Origin: Sphingomonadales bacterium Ga0077531
Lineage (GTDB): Bacteria; Pseudomonadota; Alphaproteobacteria; Sphingomonadales; Sphingomonadaceae
DNA length: 64,000 nt
Direction: 5' to 3'
NCBI GenBank assembly: GCA_001464915.1
Contig: LNED01000034.1
Coordinates: 124,001 to 188,000, forward strand
The position numbers were made by a program, and so were the translations under genes. Of this stretch, positions 45,725 to 56,269 are shown in pieces; the first letter of the stretch is position 1, and each line of letters starts with the position of its first letter. The notes beneath the pieces are model-generated. The model saw nothing but the letters and a program-made list of their open reading frames with translations. It made no database searches and was not told the DNA's origin.

Positions 45725-46953
45725 GCGCCGGTATCCTTGCGTTCGATCAACTCGCGCAGCCCCCCTGCCTCGCGGGCGAGGAACGGATTGCGCCGGGTGA
45801 TCGCCAGCAATAGCCCAAGCGTGAAGCACACCGCCAGTGTGGATGATCCGCCATAGGAAATCAGCGGCAGCGTCATCCCCTTGGATGGGAACAGGCCCAG
45901 GTTCACCAGCATGTTGATGAACGCCTGTCCGCCGAACTGTGTGATCAGCCCCGCACCCGCCAGCAGCGCGAACAGGTTGTCTTCATTCACCAGCCGCATC
46001 AACGCGCGCAACACCAACCCGCAATACAGCACGACAACCAGCGCGCAGGTGATCAGCCCGAATTCCTCACCAATGACCGAGAAGATGTAATCGGTGTGGG
46101 CTTCGGGCAGGTTCATCTTGCGCACGCCCAGCCATAGCCCGCTGCCCGTCCACCCGCCAGCCAGCAGCGTGCGCTGCGCCAGATCGACCTGATCGAACGC
46201 AGTGCCGCCGCCCAGAAACCCGTCGATCCGGTTGCGCGCGTTCTCATAGAAGAAATAGGCGAGCGTCAGGCACGACACCGCGACGCCGCCCAGCACCGCC
46301 AGCCGCTGCCATTGCATCCCGGCCAGCAGCACCATCACAAGCCAGATCCCGCCAAACAAGATCGCATCGCCAAGGTTGGGTTGCAGCATCAGCAGCCCCC
46401 CCACCAAAGCCATCAGCCCGCTGACATAGGCAATCACCGGCAGGCCGGGATCGCGCAGCCGCCAGCTGAGGATCCACGCGCAGATGATCGCAAAGCCGGG
46501 CTTGAGAAACTCGGACGGCTGCAACGACATGCCGACATTGATCCAGCGCCGCGCGCCGTTCTTTTCCTCGCCGAAAATGGGCACTACAAACATCAGCGCC
46601 AGCATCACCGCGCCGACCAGAATCCCGATCCGCCGCGCCTGATCACGGCTGGCAAACGAAAGCCCGATCATCAACGCCAACCCCATGAACTGGAACACCA
46701 GATGGCGCTTGAAGAACATGAAATCATCGAGCGTTACCGAGGCGGTCGACAGCCGGTCGGCGCTGGCAGGCGATGCAGCAGCCACCGCGACGATACCGAT
46801 GCTCATCAGCAGGCCGATCAGCAGCAGCAGCACCTTGTCAATTTCACGCCACCAGATACGCAAGGCATCACGCCAGCGACGTTGCACCGGCACTGGCGCG
46901 AGGTAATTGCCGCGCCCCCGCGCTGCCGGGGACGTATAGGCCGGCGCGGTCAT
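45721..46953 (-). CDS. ftsW: Lipid II polymerase FtsW (SEDS family)
   Basis: A 410-residue SEDS glycosyltransferase of the divisome with about ten transmembrane segments. Family landmarks are RRWINVGMSLQPSEFLKPG, LLMLQPNLGDAILF, TDYIFSVIGEEFG and the C-terminal KGMTLPLISYGGSS. It polymerises septal glycan with FtsI. The start ATG 46951-46953 overlaps the murD stop; the longer frame to 46992 lies in murD. Confidence 0.96.
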   Translation of the reverse strand: MTAPAYTSPAARGRGNYLAPVPVQRRWRDALRIWWREIDKVLLLLIGLLMSIGIVAVAAASPASADRLSTASVTLDDFMFFKRHLVFQFMGLALMIGLSFASRDQARRIGILVGAVMLALMFVVPIFGEEKNGARRWINVGMSLQPSEFLKPGFAIICAWILSWRLRDPGLPVIAYVSGLMALVGGLLMLQPNLGDAILFGGIWLVMVLLAGMQWQRLAVLGGVAVSCLTLAYFFYENARNRIDGFLGGGTAFDQVDLAQRTLLAGGWTGSGLWLGVRKMNLPEAHTDYIFSVIGEEFGLITCALVVVLYCGLVLRALMRLVNEDNLFALLAGAGLITQFGGQAFINMLVNLGLFPSKGMTLPLISYGGSSTLAVCFTLGLLLAITRRNPFLAREAGGLRELIERKDTGA

Positions 46954-48317
46954 GGCAGGATGCTCCGGTTCGCGGCATCGCCGGTATCGCAACCGGTGAT
47001 CACGCCAACCATCTGGCGGAAGTGGTGGCCGCGCTTTTCATAATCGCGGAATTGATCATAACTGGCGCAGGCGGGCGACAGCAGCACCACATCACCGGGG
47101 CGTGCGGCTTCTTCGGCGCGGCGCACGGCTTCGCTGATCAACTCGCAGCGTTCGACCCGGGTTTGCCCTTCGAGCAGGCCAGCGAACATCGGCCCGGCCT
47201 CTCCCACGGTATAGGCGGCCGCGACATTGGCGATGTGGTCACCGCACGCGCCCAGCCCGTCTTCCTTGGGCAGGCCACCGACGATCCAGTGGATGCGGGG
47301 CGCGCCGTCATTGATGCCGGGTTCGGGCGGGAAGGCAGCAAGCGCCGGGGCGGCAGAGGCGGCATTGGTCGCCTTGCTGTCGTTGATATAGATCACGCCC
47401 TTCGCCTCGCAGACCCGTTCCATCCGGTGCGGCAGGCCGGGATAGGATGCGAGGCCGTGGGCGATGGCTTCATCGCTCAGACCAAGCTGACGACAGATGG
47501 CGACTGCAATGGCAGCGTTCTGCGCGTTGTGCGGCCCAGCAAGCGAGGGTGAGCGCCCCGCGGCAAAGCCCTGCGCGGCAAGATCATCGGTTTTCACCCG
47601 CAGCAGCGGTTTGCCCGCAGCCGCAATCCGGTCAGCGATCGCAGCCGACGGCGCGTCCTCATCGCAGATCAGCGCGGTGCCGTGTGCCTGCATCTGGAAC
47701 AAGCGTTCCTTTGATGCGGCATAGGCTTCAAACCCGGCGTAGCGATCCAAGTGGTCGGGAGTGATATTGGTCAGCGCGGCGATATCACAATCAAGCGTGA
47801 AGGTGAGGTCGATCTGGAAGCTCGATAGTTCGAGCACATAAACTCCACCCGCCGCCAAAGGCTCCTGAGCCATGATCGGATCGCCGATATTGCCGCCCAT
47901 GACACTCGGCAGGCCAGCCTCGCTGAGGATGTGATGCACCAGCGCGGTGGTGGTCGATTTGCCGTTTGTGCCGGTGATGCCGACGACCTTGTGGGCAGGC
48001 AGCGCCGCGCGGGCATTGGCGAACAGTTCGATATCGCCGATCACCGGCAGGCCATATTGCCAGGCGTGTGGGCCAATCGGGTGGGTGTTCAATGGCACGC
48101 CGGGCGATACCACCACGCCCGCAAAGCCGGTGAGATCAAGCTCCAGCGGATCAATCAGGCGGCAGCGGCCTTCGAACGGTTCGCGCGCCACATCCTGCCG
48201 GTCCCAAGCGATCACCTCGGCCCCGCTGGCGATCAGCGCCTCTGCCGCCGCCGCGCCCGAGCGCGCGAGGCCGAGCACCGCGTAACGCTTGTCCGCAAAG
48301 GCCGGAGAGGTGATCAC
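46950..48317 (-). CDS. murD: UDP-N-acetylmuramoyl-L-alanine--D-glutamate ligase
   Basis: A 455-residue Mur ligase that adds D-Glu. The N-terminal VLGLARSGAAAAEAL is the MurD UDP-binding start, the ATP loop is GITGTNGKSTTTALV, and YINDSKATN is a MurD-specific motif. A GTG start at 48315-48317 is used, 16 bases after the mraY stop. Its stop overlaps the ftsW start. Confidence 0.96.
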   Translation of the reverse strand: MITSPAFADKRYAVLGLARSGAAAAEALIASGAEVIAWDRQDVAREPFEGRCRLIDPLELDLTGFAGVVVSPGVPLNTHPIGPHAWQYGLPVIGDIELFANARAALPAHKVVGITGTNGKSTTTALVHHILSEAGLPSVMGGNIGDPIMAQEPLAAGGVYVLELSSFQIDLTFTLDCDIAALTNITPDHLDRYAGFEAYAASKERLFQMQAHGTALICDEDAPSAAIADRIAAAGKPLLRVKTDDLAAQGFAAGRSPSLAGPHNAQNAAIAVAICRQLGLSDEAIAHGLASYPGLPHRMERVCEAKGVIYINDSKATNAASAAPALAAFPPEPGINDGAPRIHWIVGGLPKEDGLGACGDHIANVAAAYTVGEAGPMFAGLLEGQTRVERCELISEAVRRAEEAARPGDVVLLSPACASYDQFRDYEKRGHHFRQMVGVITGCDTGDAANRSILP

Positions 48318-48333
48318 GGCGCGTGCTTCTCCC

Positions 48334-49404
48334 TCACCGCAGCTTCAGGGTGGAAAGGCCGATCATCGCCAGCACGATGGCAATGATCCAGAACCGGATC
48401 ACGACCTTGCTCTCGCTCCAGCCCAATTGTTCGAAATGGTGGTGGATCGGGGCCATGCGGAACACCCGCTTGCCGGTGCGCTTGAACCAGAACACCTGCA
48501 CGATCACCGACACCGCTTCGAGCACGAACAGCCCGCCAACGATGGCGAGTACAACCTCGTGATGGCTCGCCACCGCAATCGCGCCGAGCGCGCCGCCAAG
48601 CGCGAGCGATCCGGTATCGCCCATGAACACCGCAGCCGGCGGCGCATTGAACCATAGGAACGCCAGCCCCGCGCCCATGATCGCCGCGCAGAAAATCGCC
48701 AGCTCACCCGCGCCCGGCACATGCGGGATGCCGAGGTACTCGCTGAAATCCGCGCGTCCGACCAGATAGGCGATGATCGCAAAAGTGCCGCTGGCGATAA
48801 TCACAGGCATGATCGCAAGTCCATCCAGCCCGTCGGTCAGGTTCACCGCATTGCCAGCGCCCACGATCACGAAAGCGGCGAACACGTAGTAGGCCGGGCC
48901 CAGCGGAATGCTCACCCCAGATAGGAACGGCAGGTAAAGGTTGGTGTTGATCTGGCTCACGATCAGGTAGCTGGCGATGCCCGCCACCACGAATTCCAGC
49001 AGCAGCCGCACCCGCGCCGGAACGCCTGCGTGGCTGTTCTTGGTCACCTTGTCGTAATCATCAAGGAAACCAATGATGCCAAATCCGATGGTGACCGCAA
49101 GGCAGGCCCACACGAACGGGCTGCTCAGATCCATCCACAGCAGCAGCGATAGCGTCAGCGCGGTCAGGATCATCAGCCCGCCCATCGTCGGCGTGCCGCG
49201 CTTGGCGAGGTGGGTTTGCGGCCCGTCTTCACGGATCGGCTGGCCTTTGCCTTGCCGCACGCGCAGCAAGTTGATGAAACGCGGGCCAATGATCATCCCG
49301 ATCACCAGCGCGGTCATCAGCGTCGCCCCGGCACGGAAGCTCTGGTAGCGCACCAGATTGAAGATGCCTTCGAAGCCAAGCCACTCGGCAAGCAGATACA
49401 GCAT
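48334..49404 (-). CDS. mraY: Phospho-N-acetylmuramoyl-pentapeptide transferase
   Basis: A 356-residue polytopic membrane enzyme that transfers phospho-MurNAc-pentapeptide to undecaprenyl phosphate, giving lipid I. The catalytic motifs are [21 protein letters not shown] and the HHH region [11 protein letters not shown]. About ten hydrophobic segments are visible. Start ATG 49402-49404, 33 bases after the murF stop. Confidence 0.97.
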   Translation of the reverse strand: MLYLLAEWLGFEGIFNLVRYQSFRAGATLMTALVIGMIIGPRFINLLRVRQGKGQPIREDGPQTHLAKRGTPTMGGLMILTALTLSLLLWMDLSSPFVWACLAVTIGFGIIGFLDDYDKVTKNSHAGVPARVRLLLEFVVAGIASYLIVSQINTNLYLPFLSGVSIPLGPAYYVFAAFVIVGAGNAVNLTDGLDGLAIMPVIIASGTFAIIAYLVGRADFSEYLGIPHVPGAGELAIFCAAIMGAGLAFLWFNAPPAAVFMGDTGSLALGGALGAIAVASHHEVVLAIVGGLFVLEAVSVIVQVFWFKRTGKRVFRMAPIHHHFEQLGWSESKVVIRFWIIAIVLAMIGLSTLKLR

Positions 49405-49437
49405 TACGTCGTCCTTTGGCGCCCTTTGCTTCGGGCC

Positions 49438-50916
49438 TCAGCCTCCGGCGGGGGCTTTGTCGGTCAAATGTGTCACCAGCTTGCTCAGGCCCATCGAGTT
49501 GGACCCCTTCACCAGCACCGCATCGCCGTGGGCAAGACCGAATTGCCCGAGCGCCGCGATTGCTTCGCTAGCAGTTTCGCAATGCGTGAAGGTGACGCCC
49601 TTGCCAAGCGGCGCGGCGGCGGCTTTCCCCAGTTCGTCAGCGAGCGAGAGCATCTCCGGGCCGACCAGGATCGCGTGGGTCACCCCAGCCTCGGCGACAG
49701 GCTCGGCCAATTGGCGGTGGAACGCCTCGCCGAAATCGCCCAATTCCTTCATGCTGCCCAGTACCGCAATGCGGCGGGTGGCGGTGGTCGCGGCGAGCGC
49801 TTTCAACGTCGCGCGCATCGATGCCGGGTTGGCGTTGTAGCTTTCGTCGATCAGCAGCGCCTCGCCGCCGCCGGGCAGGCTGAGCATATGACGCGCGCCG
49901 CGACCCTTAAGGCCGCCCATTTCCGCGAGCGCCAGCCCCGCACTCGCCAGATCGCCGCCAGCCGCGCGCACTGCCGCCATGACGCCGAGTGAATTGATGA
50001 TCCAATGCTCGCCCGGTTCGGCGATGGTGTAACATAGGCGGATATCGCCGAGATCAGCGGTGACCAGCGCCCCGCCGCCTGCGGCTGGGATCGCATCGAG
50101 CAGCCGCACATTCGCGCCTGCCGCTCGCCCAAAAGTGATGACATGCGCGCCGCAAGCCTGCGCCTGCGAGATCAGGCGGTCAGCGTGTTCAGCATCGGCT
50201 GGGATGATCGCGGTGCCGCCGGGGACAAGGCCGGTGAAAATCTGCGCCTTTTCGTCCGCGATCGCCGCGATGCTGCCGAGATTTTCGATATGCGCGGGCG
50301 CGATGGTGGTGATCAGCGCGATGTGGGGGCGCACGTGATCGGCCAGCGGAGCGATTTCGCCGGCGTGGTTCATGCCCATCTCGAACACACCGAAGGTGGC
50401 GCGCGCCGGCATCCGCGCGAGGCTGAGCGGCACGCCGACGTGGTTGTTGTAACTGCGCACAGAACGATGCGCCGCACCGCGGCTGGCGCGGTCAAGGCAG
50501 GCGAAAATCGCTTCTTTCACCCCGGTTTTGCCGACCGATCCGGTAACTGCGATGCGCACCGCTTGCGCCCGGCCGCGCGCGGAGTGTGCGAGGGCGTGGA
50601 GCGCTGCGGTGGTATCGGCCACCAAGACGTGCGGGAAATCGACCGGACGATCAGTGATTGCGGCAACGGCGCCCTTTTCAAACGCCTGCGAAATGAACTT
50701 ATGACCATCCATCGCCTCACCGCGCAGAGCGATGAACAGATCACCGGGCTTCACGTCGCGCGAATCCATTTCGACGCCCGATGCCTGGAAATCATGGCTG
50801 GCGATGCCCCCGGTCGCAGTCTCAATTTCGGCGGCACTCCACAGTGCCAGCGGCAACGCATCGCGAGCAGTAACCGGCCATGCGTGCAGCAGCGGGTGTG
50901 CGAACGGCGCGTTCAT
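49438..50916 (-). CDS. murF: UDP-N-acetylmuramoyl-tripeptide--D-alanyl-D-alanine ligase
   Basis: A 492-residue Mur ligase that adds D-Ala-D-Ala, the product of the nearby ddl gene. The N-terminal domain has MDSRDVKPGDLFIALRGE, the ATP loop is VTGSVGKTGVKEAI, and DESYNANPASMRA is the conserved MurF motif. The start ATG overlaps the murE stop (ATGA). Confidence 0.96.
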   Translation of the reverse strand: MNAPFAHPLLHAWPVTARDALPLALWSAAEIETATGGIASHDFQASGVEMDSRDVKPGDLFIALRGEAMDGHKFISQAFEKGAVAAITDRPVDFPHVLVADTTAALHALAHSARGRAQAVRIAVTGSVGKTGVKEAIFACLDRASRGAAHRSVRSYNNHVGVPLSLARMPARATFGVFEMGMNHAGEIAPLADHVRPHIALITTIAPAHIENLGSIAAIADEKAQIFTGLVPGGTAIIPADAEHADRLISQAQACGAHVITFGRAAGANVRLLDAIPAAGGGALVTADLGDIRLCYTIAEPGEHWIINSLGVMAAVRAAGGDLASAGLALAEMGGLKGRGARHMLSLPGGGEALLIDESYNANPASMRATLKALAATTATRRIAVLGSMKELGDFGEAFHRQLAEPVAEAGVTHAILVGPEMLSLADELGKAAAAPLGKGVTFTHCETASEAIAALGQFGLAHGDAVLVKGSNSMGLSKLVTHLTDKAPAGG

Positions 50917-52397
50917 GCCCCCAGGCTACCTGTCCCGGCGCATTCGCGCGCGACTTCGACATCATCGAAGGCTTCGATCCGCATAGTGTCTCCTGACCCG
51001 AAAATCTGACCCTGCTCGTGGCCTTTGCCTGCGATCAGCACAATATCAGCCGCGCCAGCTTCCCCAATTGCGGCGGCAATCGCGGCGCGGCGGTCGGCGA
51101 TTTCGCGCAAGCTCCCACTTGCACCGGCGATGATCGCGGCACGGATGGCGGCGGGGTCTTCGCTGCGAGGATTATCGTCGGTCACGATGGCGATGTCGGC
51201 GGCGCGCGCGGCGACTGCGCCCATCTCGGGCCGCTTGCCAGTGTCACGGTCTCCGCCCGCGCCGAACACCACGATCAGCCGCCCGCCGGGGGCAACGTGC
51301 GGGCGCAGCGCAGCAATCGCGGCTTCGAGCGCATCGGGCGTGTGAGCATAATCGACATAGGCGGGCGCGCCCGCTTGATTGAGGCCTGCGCGCTCCAACC
51401 GCCCGCGCACGGGCTGCAAGCGGGTCAGCGCATCGAACACGGCAGAAGCGCCAATCCCGGACGACAGGGCAAGCCCCGCCGATACCAGCGCATTGGCCGC
51501 CTGATAGGCGCCGATCAGCGGCAAGTTCACTTTGCGCGTCTCGCCCGAATGTTCGACCGTCAGCATCTGCCCAAGCTGCGTCGGTTCGCGCGCGATGAGG
51601 CGTAGGAAGTGCCCGCCCTCACCCACCGTCCGCACATCGAGCCCGCGCGCAGTTGCCGTCGCAATCGCCTGCGCCGTCCAGTCCGAACCGTCACCTGCAT
51701 CGTGGATCACTGCCGGACTGCCGGGCGCAACCACTTCGGTAAACAGGCGCATCTTGGCGGCGAAGTAGGCTTCCATCGTGCCGTGATAATCGAGGTGATC
51801 GCGGCTGAAATTGGTGAAGGCGCTTGCGGCCACAACCAATCCCTCATTGCGGAATTGCGAGAGGCCGTGGCTCGATGCCTCATAGGCGACATGCGTCACG
51901 CCTTCGCGCGCAAGGCCTGCCATGTTGCCGAGGAAAGTGACGATGTCCGGGGTAGTCAGACCGGTCGACACCGAACCGTCCGGCGTGGTTACGCCCAGTG
52001 TCCCGATGCTCGCCGCGCGTTCGCCCGCCATGCGCCAGATCTGCCGGGTCATCTCGACGCAGGACGTTTTGCCGTTGGTGCCAGTGACTGCGACGATGGT
52101 GGCAGGGTAAGGAGAAAAGAAGCCCGCGGCGAGGCGCGCGAAGGCGCGGCGTGGGGTGACGTCGGCAATGTGCAGCGCACCTTCGACGCGGGCTTCGGGG
52201 CGGGCAACGACGGCAATCGCGCCCGCTGCAATGGCGGGGCGGATGAAATCCTCGCCATTAACGGTGGCACCTTCGAAGGCGCCGAATACGGTCCCGGGGG
52301 CAACCTTGCGGTGATCGATAGCAAAGCCAGTTACGGTCTCGTCGCCCGCGCCGTCAGCGATAATCCCGGCCTTGCCGAGCAGCTCCCCCAGTCGCAT
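50913..52397 (-). CDS. murE: UDP-MurNAc-L-Ala-D-Glu--meso-diaminopimelate ligase
   Basis: A 494-residue Mur ligase. The ATP loop is VTGTNGKTSCVEM. The DNPRSEDP motif marks the specificity for meso-diaminopimelate, as expected in a Gram-negative, while DNPA would suggest L-Lys. The N-terminal DSR motif of MurE is changed (FAIDHRKVAPG), a known variation in the uracil-binding region. The start overlaps the ftsI stop by one base (TGATG). Confidence 0.95.
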   Translation of the reverse strand: MRLGELLGKAGIIADGAGDETVTGFAIDHRKVAPGTVFGAFEGATVNGEDFIRPAIAAGAIAVVARPEARVEGALHIADVTPRRAFARLAAGFFSPYPATIVAVTGTNGKTSCVEMTRQIWRMAGERAASIGTLGVTTPDGSVSTGLTTPDIVTFLGNMAGLAREGVTHVAYEASSHGLSQFRNEGLVVAASAFTNFSRDHLDYHGTMEAYFAAKMRLFTEVVAPGSPAVIHDAGDGSDWTAQAIATATARGLDVRTVGEGGHFLRLIAREPTQLGQMLTVEHSGETRKVNLPLIGAYQAANALVSAGLALSSGIGASAVFDALTRLQPVRGRLERAGLNQAGAPAYVDYAHTPDALEAAIAALRPHVAPGGRLIVVFGAGGDRDTGKRPEMGAVAARAADIAIVTDDNPRSEDPAAIRAAIIAGASGSLREIADRRAAIAAAIGEAGAADIVLIAGKGHEQGQIFGSGDTMRIEAFDDVEVARECAGTGSLGA

Positions 52398-54121
52398 CAG
52401 TGCTTGTCCACCAGATAGCGCAGGTCGGAAATGTCGACATCGCGGGTTTCATCCGGCTGCACGCCCAGCATCGGGCCGATGCGCGGCACCAGCTTGCCCA
52501 CCACCGGGGCGGAGGTGAAAGCGGCGGTGCGCTGGAAACTGCTCGCCACAGTGCCCTTGGGCTCGTCCATCACCACCACCACGACATAGCGCGGCGCATC
52601 CATCGGGAAGGCAGCGGCGAAGGAGGAGACGATGCTGTTGTGCTTGTATTGGCCGCCCGCGTTCTTGTCGGCTGAACCGGTCTTGCCCCCCACCCGGTAG
52701 CCAACCGCATCGGCGCTTTTGCCGGTGCCATAAAGCGAGATCATCCGCAGCATCTGCCGCATCCGCGACGAGGTCGATTCCTTGAACACCCGCCGCCCGC
52801 GCGGCACGTCGGTGGGATCAAGCTTCATCAATGTCGCCGGACGCCAGATCCCGCCATTGACCATCGCGGCATAGGCGCTCGCCAGATGCAGCGGGGTCAC
52901 CGCGAGGCCGTGGCCGTAGCTGACGGTCATATTGGTCACGCGGCTCCAATTGCCCTTGGGCCACAGCGGACGGCCACGCGCGGACAGTTCGATAAAGGGG
53001 CGGCGATCCATGCCCAGATCAATCATAGTGCGGCGCAGGCGTTCCGCGCCCAGCTTGTCAGCCACCCGCGCAGTGACCGTGTTGGACGAATAGACTAGCG
53101 CCTGCGGCACATTAAGCGTCGCGCCTTTGGACTTCATGTCCTTGATTGTGCGCTTGGCCACCTCGACCGGGCCGGCGTTCCACGGCTGGCTCAGATCGCG
53201 CACCACGCCCGCATCAATCGCGGCTGCCATGGTCAGCGGCTTGAAGGTCGAGCCGAGTTCGTAGACCCCGTTGGTCACCCGGTTGAACACGTTGGTCGCC
53301 CCGGCCGCGCCGGCTGTATTGGGATCGAATTCGGGCAAGCTGGCCATTGCCATCACTTCGCCGGTATCGACGTCGAGCACGAGGCCTGCCGCGCCAATCG
53401 CGCTGGTCGCCAGCATCCCGCGCCGCAGCTCATCCTCCAGCGCGCCCTGCACCCGCACATCGATCGACAGCGCCACCGGCTGCGAGCGCAAATCAGGATC
53501 GCTGAGCTGAGCATCGAGCACTTGCTCCATTCCCAGCTGACCGCCTTTGTCTTCGACAACATAGCCGAGCACGTGCGCCGCCAGCGTGCCTTGCGGGTAA
53601 TAGCGATCGGTCTCCCGCGGGATTTCCAATGCGATTTCGCCCAGCGCGAAAACCTTGTTGGCCTCTTCGGGCAGCAGGCGGCGGCGCAGGTATCCCGCGC
53701 GCCCGGAAGCGAGGCGTGTGGCCATGCGCGCTTCGTTGATGTCGGGGAAGATCGCCTTGAGTTTGCGCGCAACGTCCTGCGGCTCGTGCACCAGCGGCGC
53801 GCCATCATCGCCCATCGCCTTGGGATCAAACCACAAGGCATAGGCTGGGAACGCGCGGGCAAGCGGCGCGCCGTGGCGGTCAGTAATCTCGCCGCGCGGG
53901 GGCAATAGCGCGTCTTGCAGGCTGGTGCGCTCGGGTGCGTTGCCGACAAAGCCGAGCGACATGATCCGCAGCAAGGCGATCAGTGTGATCAGCCCGAACC
54001 CGGCGAGCAGCCACAGTACCCGGAACCGCGCGGTCCACAGCAGCTGGCTGCGCAGGTTGACGCTGTGAACGCGTCCGGCCGGGAGCGAGGGGGCTGCCGC
54101 GCTGACAGCCATCCCGTTCAT
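52397..54121 (-). CDS. ftsI: Septal peptidoglycan transpeptidase FtsI (PBP3)
   Basis: A 574-residue class B penicillin-binding protein. A short cytoplasmic N terminus precedes one membrane segment (about 35-55), then the pedestal domain with PPRGEITDRHG. The transpeptidase domain has S291-T-F-K, the S-x-N motif (S345-S-N347) and K480-T-G. It cross-links septal peptidoglycan with FtsW. The start ATG overlaps the ftsL stop and its own stop overlaps murE. Confidence 0.97.
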   Translation of the reverse strand: MNGMAVSAAAPSLPAGRVHSVNLRSQLLWTARFRVLWLLAGFGLITLIALLRIMSLGFVGNAPERTSLQDALLPPRGEITDRHGAPLARAFPAYALWFDPKAMGDDGAPLVHEPQDVARKLKAIFPDINEARMATRLASGRAGYLRRRLLPEEANKVFALGEIALEIPRETDRYYPQGTLAAHVLGYVVEDKGGQLGMEQVLDAQLSDPDLRSQPVALSIDVRVQGALEDELRRGMLATSAIGAAGLVLDVDTGEVMAMASLPEFDPNTAGAAGATNVFNRVTNGVYELGSTFKPLTMAAAIDAGVVRDLSQPWNAGPVEVAKRTIKDMKSKGATLNVPQALVYSSNTVTARVADKLGAERLRRTMIDLGMDRRPFIELSARGRPLWPKGNWSRVTNMTVSYGHGLAVTPLHLASAYAAMVNGGIWRPATLMKLDPTDVPRGRRVFKESTSSRMRQMLRMISLYGTGKSADAVGYRVGGKTGSADKNAGGQYKHNSIVSSFAAAFPMDAPRYVVVVVMDEPKGTVASSFQRTAAFTSAPVVGKLVPRIGPMLGVQPDETRDVDISDLRYLVDKH

Positions 54122-54654
54122 TCTCCAGCACCCTTGACGGCAATCGTCTGCGCCTGCGCGGCGCGGATCGGGGAGGCGTCGATCAGGAAATCACCAAAGG
54201 CATCGCCGAACACTTCGCCCGCGTCCTTTTCGCTGGCGGCAGAAGCGAGTGTGACCTTCGCGCCCGACACGGGCGAGCGCATCGGCGTTTCCGACGCAGT
54301 GGCGAGATCGGCATCATCTGCGCGCGCCAACAGGATCGGCGCGGGAGCATCAGGCCGGGCCCGCTGGCCAAGGCTGGCAAGCTGGCGTTCGCCATCGAGG
54401 AACTGGCGCGCGTTCGGCGCGGCATAGCCGAATTCGACATTGTTCCATTCGGACAACTGGCGCTGGCTGGCGCGGGTCTGAAACTCGGTTTCAAGCAGCA
54501 GCGTCTCACGCTCCAGCGCGATCAGCTGACGTTCGGCGAGCAAGACCTCGCTTTTGACCGCGTGCACCTTGAAGCTGAGGATGACGACCAGCGCAAAGCA
54601 GATCGCCAGCACCGCCATCCATCCCAGCGAACGGGCCTGACTGCTGCTGATCAT
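54118..54654 (-). CDS. ftsL: Cell division protein FtsL
   Basis: A 178-residue bitopic protein with a membrane segment at about 12-30 ([16 protein letters not shown]). A coiled-coil stretch follows ([22 protein letters not shown]), with the [10 protein letters not shown] motif of FtsL. The C-terminal 80 residues are a longer, low-complexity tail than in E. coli FtsL (121 residues). It sits between rsmH and ftsI with four-base overlaps on both sides, and gene position gives most of the certainty. Confidence 0.88.
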   Translation of the reverse strand: MISSSQARSLGWMAVLAICFALVVILSFKVHAVKSEVLLAERQLIALERETLLLETEFQTRASQRQLSEWNNVEFGYAAPNARQFLDGERQLASLGQRARPDAPAPILLARADDADLATASETPMRSPVSGAKVTLASAASEKDAGEVFGDAFGDFLIDASPIRAAQAQTIAVKGAGE

Positions 54655-55595
54655 GCGGCTAAGCTCCTGGCAGGCGCGCCGGTGCGGGTTGCATGGCGCA
54701 AGGTGGACGAACGGGCGCGGGGGTTGCGGTCGATTTCAGCATCGGTCGGCCGGATGCCCTTGGACACAGCCGCAAAAGTCGGCGGCGGGCCGGGGATTTC
54801 GCCCGGCAGGTGGCGCGACACGGAACGGCCGGCGCCGCTCGCAGTGCGCAGGAATTGCTTCACGATCCGGTCTTCCAGAGAGTGGAAGCTGACCACGGCC
54901 AGCACCCCGCCTTCGCCCAGCAGCGCCTCTGCGGCGGCAAGCCCGGCTTCGAGTTCACCCAGTTCGTCGTTCACGTGGATACGCACCGCCTGAAACGTGC
55001 GGGTGGCGGGGTCTTTCTTGTCGTGTGGCTTGTACCCCAAGGCCCGGCGCACCACGCGGGCAAGTTCGCCGGTGGTCACCAGCGGGCGCGCGGCGACAAT
55101 CGCACGGGCAACGCGGCGTGACTGACGTTCTTCGCCATAGCGGTAGAGCACGTTGGCGATGACTTCTTCATCAGCGGTGTTGAGGAAATCGGCGGCGCTT
55201 TCCCCATCTTGGCTCATCCGCATATCGAGCGGGCCGTTGTGCATGAAAGCGAACCCGCGCTCACCCTGATCGAGCTGCATTGATGATACGCCAATATCCA
55301 TCACCACCGCATCGACCTGTGCGATGCCGAGCGTAGCAAGTTCTGCCCGCATGGCCGAAAAACGCGCCGGGTGCAGCGCGAGGCGGCCTTCGTAGCGCGC
55401 GACCATTGCTTGCCCGGCTGCAATCGCATCGGGATCACGGTCAAACGCGTGGACGTTGGCTCCTGCATCCAGCAGCGCGGCGGTGTATCCGCCCGCGCCA
55501 AAGGTCGCATCGACGATGGTCATGCCGGGACGCGGCGCAATTGCAGCGATCACTTCATCCAGCAGCACGGGGATGTGGGGCGCGATTGGCGTCAT
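54651..55595 (-). CDS. rsmH: 16S rRNA (cytosine-1402 N4)-methyltransferase RsmH
   Basis: A 314-residue SAM methyltransferase (formerly MraW). The start [15 protein letters not shown] is the family hallmark; motif I is [15 protein letters not shown], and [16 protein letters not shown] and [13 protein letters not shown] follow. It modifies C1402 of 16S rRNA. ATG 55593-55595 overlaps the mraZ stop. The longer frame to 55694 is inside mraZ. Confidence 0.97.
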   Translation of the reverse strand: MTPIAPHIPVLLDEVIAAIAPRPGMTIVDATFGAGGYTAALLDAGANVHAFDRDPDAIAAGQAMVARYEGRLALHPARFSAMRAELATLGIAQVDAVVMDIGVSSMQLDQGERGFAFMHNGPLDMRMSQDGESAADFLNTADEEVIANVLYRYGEERQSRRVARAIVAARPLVTTGELARVVRRALGYKPHDKKDPATRTFQAVRIHVNDELGELEAGLAAAEALLGEGGVLAVVSFHSLEDRIVKQFLRTASGAGRSVSRHLPGEIPGPPPTFAAVSKGIRPTDAEIDRNPRARSSTLRHATRTGAPARSLAA

Positions 55596-56089
55596 TCCGC
55601 CGCCCCCTTCTTGGCAGCGGCGACGAGCTTCAGGCAGCTCGCCTGTGCGCCTTTCCATTCCGGCCCCATTGCGGCGAGTTGCGCCGGGTTCCACACGAAG
55701 AAGAATTCGCCAGCACCCTGAAAATACAGACCATCGCCGATTTTTCCGAGGTCTTTGAGGTGTTCAGGCATGACAAACCGCCCGCTGTCGTCGAACGGCA
55801 GCTGTTCAAAGCCGAACAATTGCTGCGCGCGCACGTCGCGGTCGAAATCCGCGAGACCCAAACGGATTGCGCGATCTTCTTCGCGTTCAAGCTGTTCGTT
55901 GAGCTTCTCGGTGCGCGACAGGCCAAACCCAATCAGGCAATCGAACCGGTCATGCGCGGCCAGGCACAGGATGCGATTGCTGCCGGAGCTTTCCTTCACG
56001 GCTTTGCGGAAGGCGGGAGGCAAGACAAAGCGGCCCTTATCGCCCGCAGGCGAGTAGGCTTGTCCGCTATATCCTCCAAAAGCAGACAC
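55592..56089 (-). CDS. mraZ: Transcriptional regulator MraZ
   Basis: A 165-residue protein of two SpoVT/AbrB-like repeats, each with the DxxGR signature (GDKGRFVLP and DDSGRFVMP). MraZ represses its own operon, the dcw cluster, in E. coli. The GTG at 56087-56089 gives the typical length; the frame is open upstream to 56233 but that part has no family likeness. It is the first gene of the cluster, about 220 bases downstream of a likely promoter with GGGA repeats. Confidence 0.93.
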   Translation of the reverse strand: MSAFGGYSGQAYSPAGDKGRFVLPPAFRKAVKESSGSNRILCLAAHDRFDCLIGFGLSRTEKLNEQLEREEDRAIRLGLADFDRDVRAQQLFGFEQLPFDDSGRFVMPEHLKDLGKIGDGLYFQGAGEFFFVWNPAQLAAMGPEWKGAQASCLKLVAAAKKGAAE

Positions 56090-56269
56090 GTGCCTGCAAT
56101 CCCCTCTTGCGCCGGCCTGGCGAACTTCCCCGTGAAGTCCGTCCAGCGATCCGACATGCCTCCCCCGTCCCGGCCACGCGCAAGCGGAACCGGTGCGCCG
56201 ACCCCACCAGTCGGGCGCAATGCAAACGGGCATGTCTGATGGCCTCCGGTATTATCGGGGAAGGCATGC

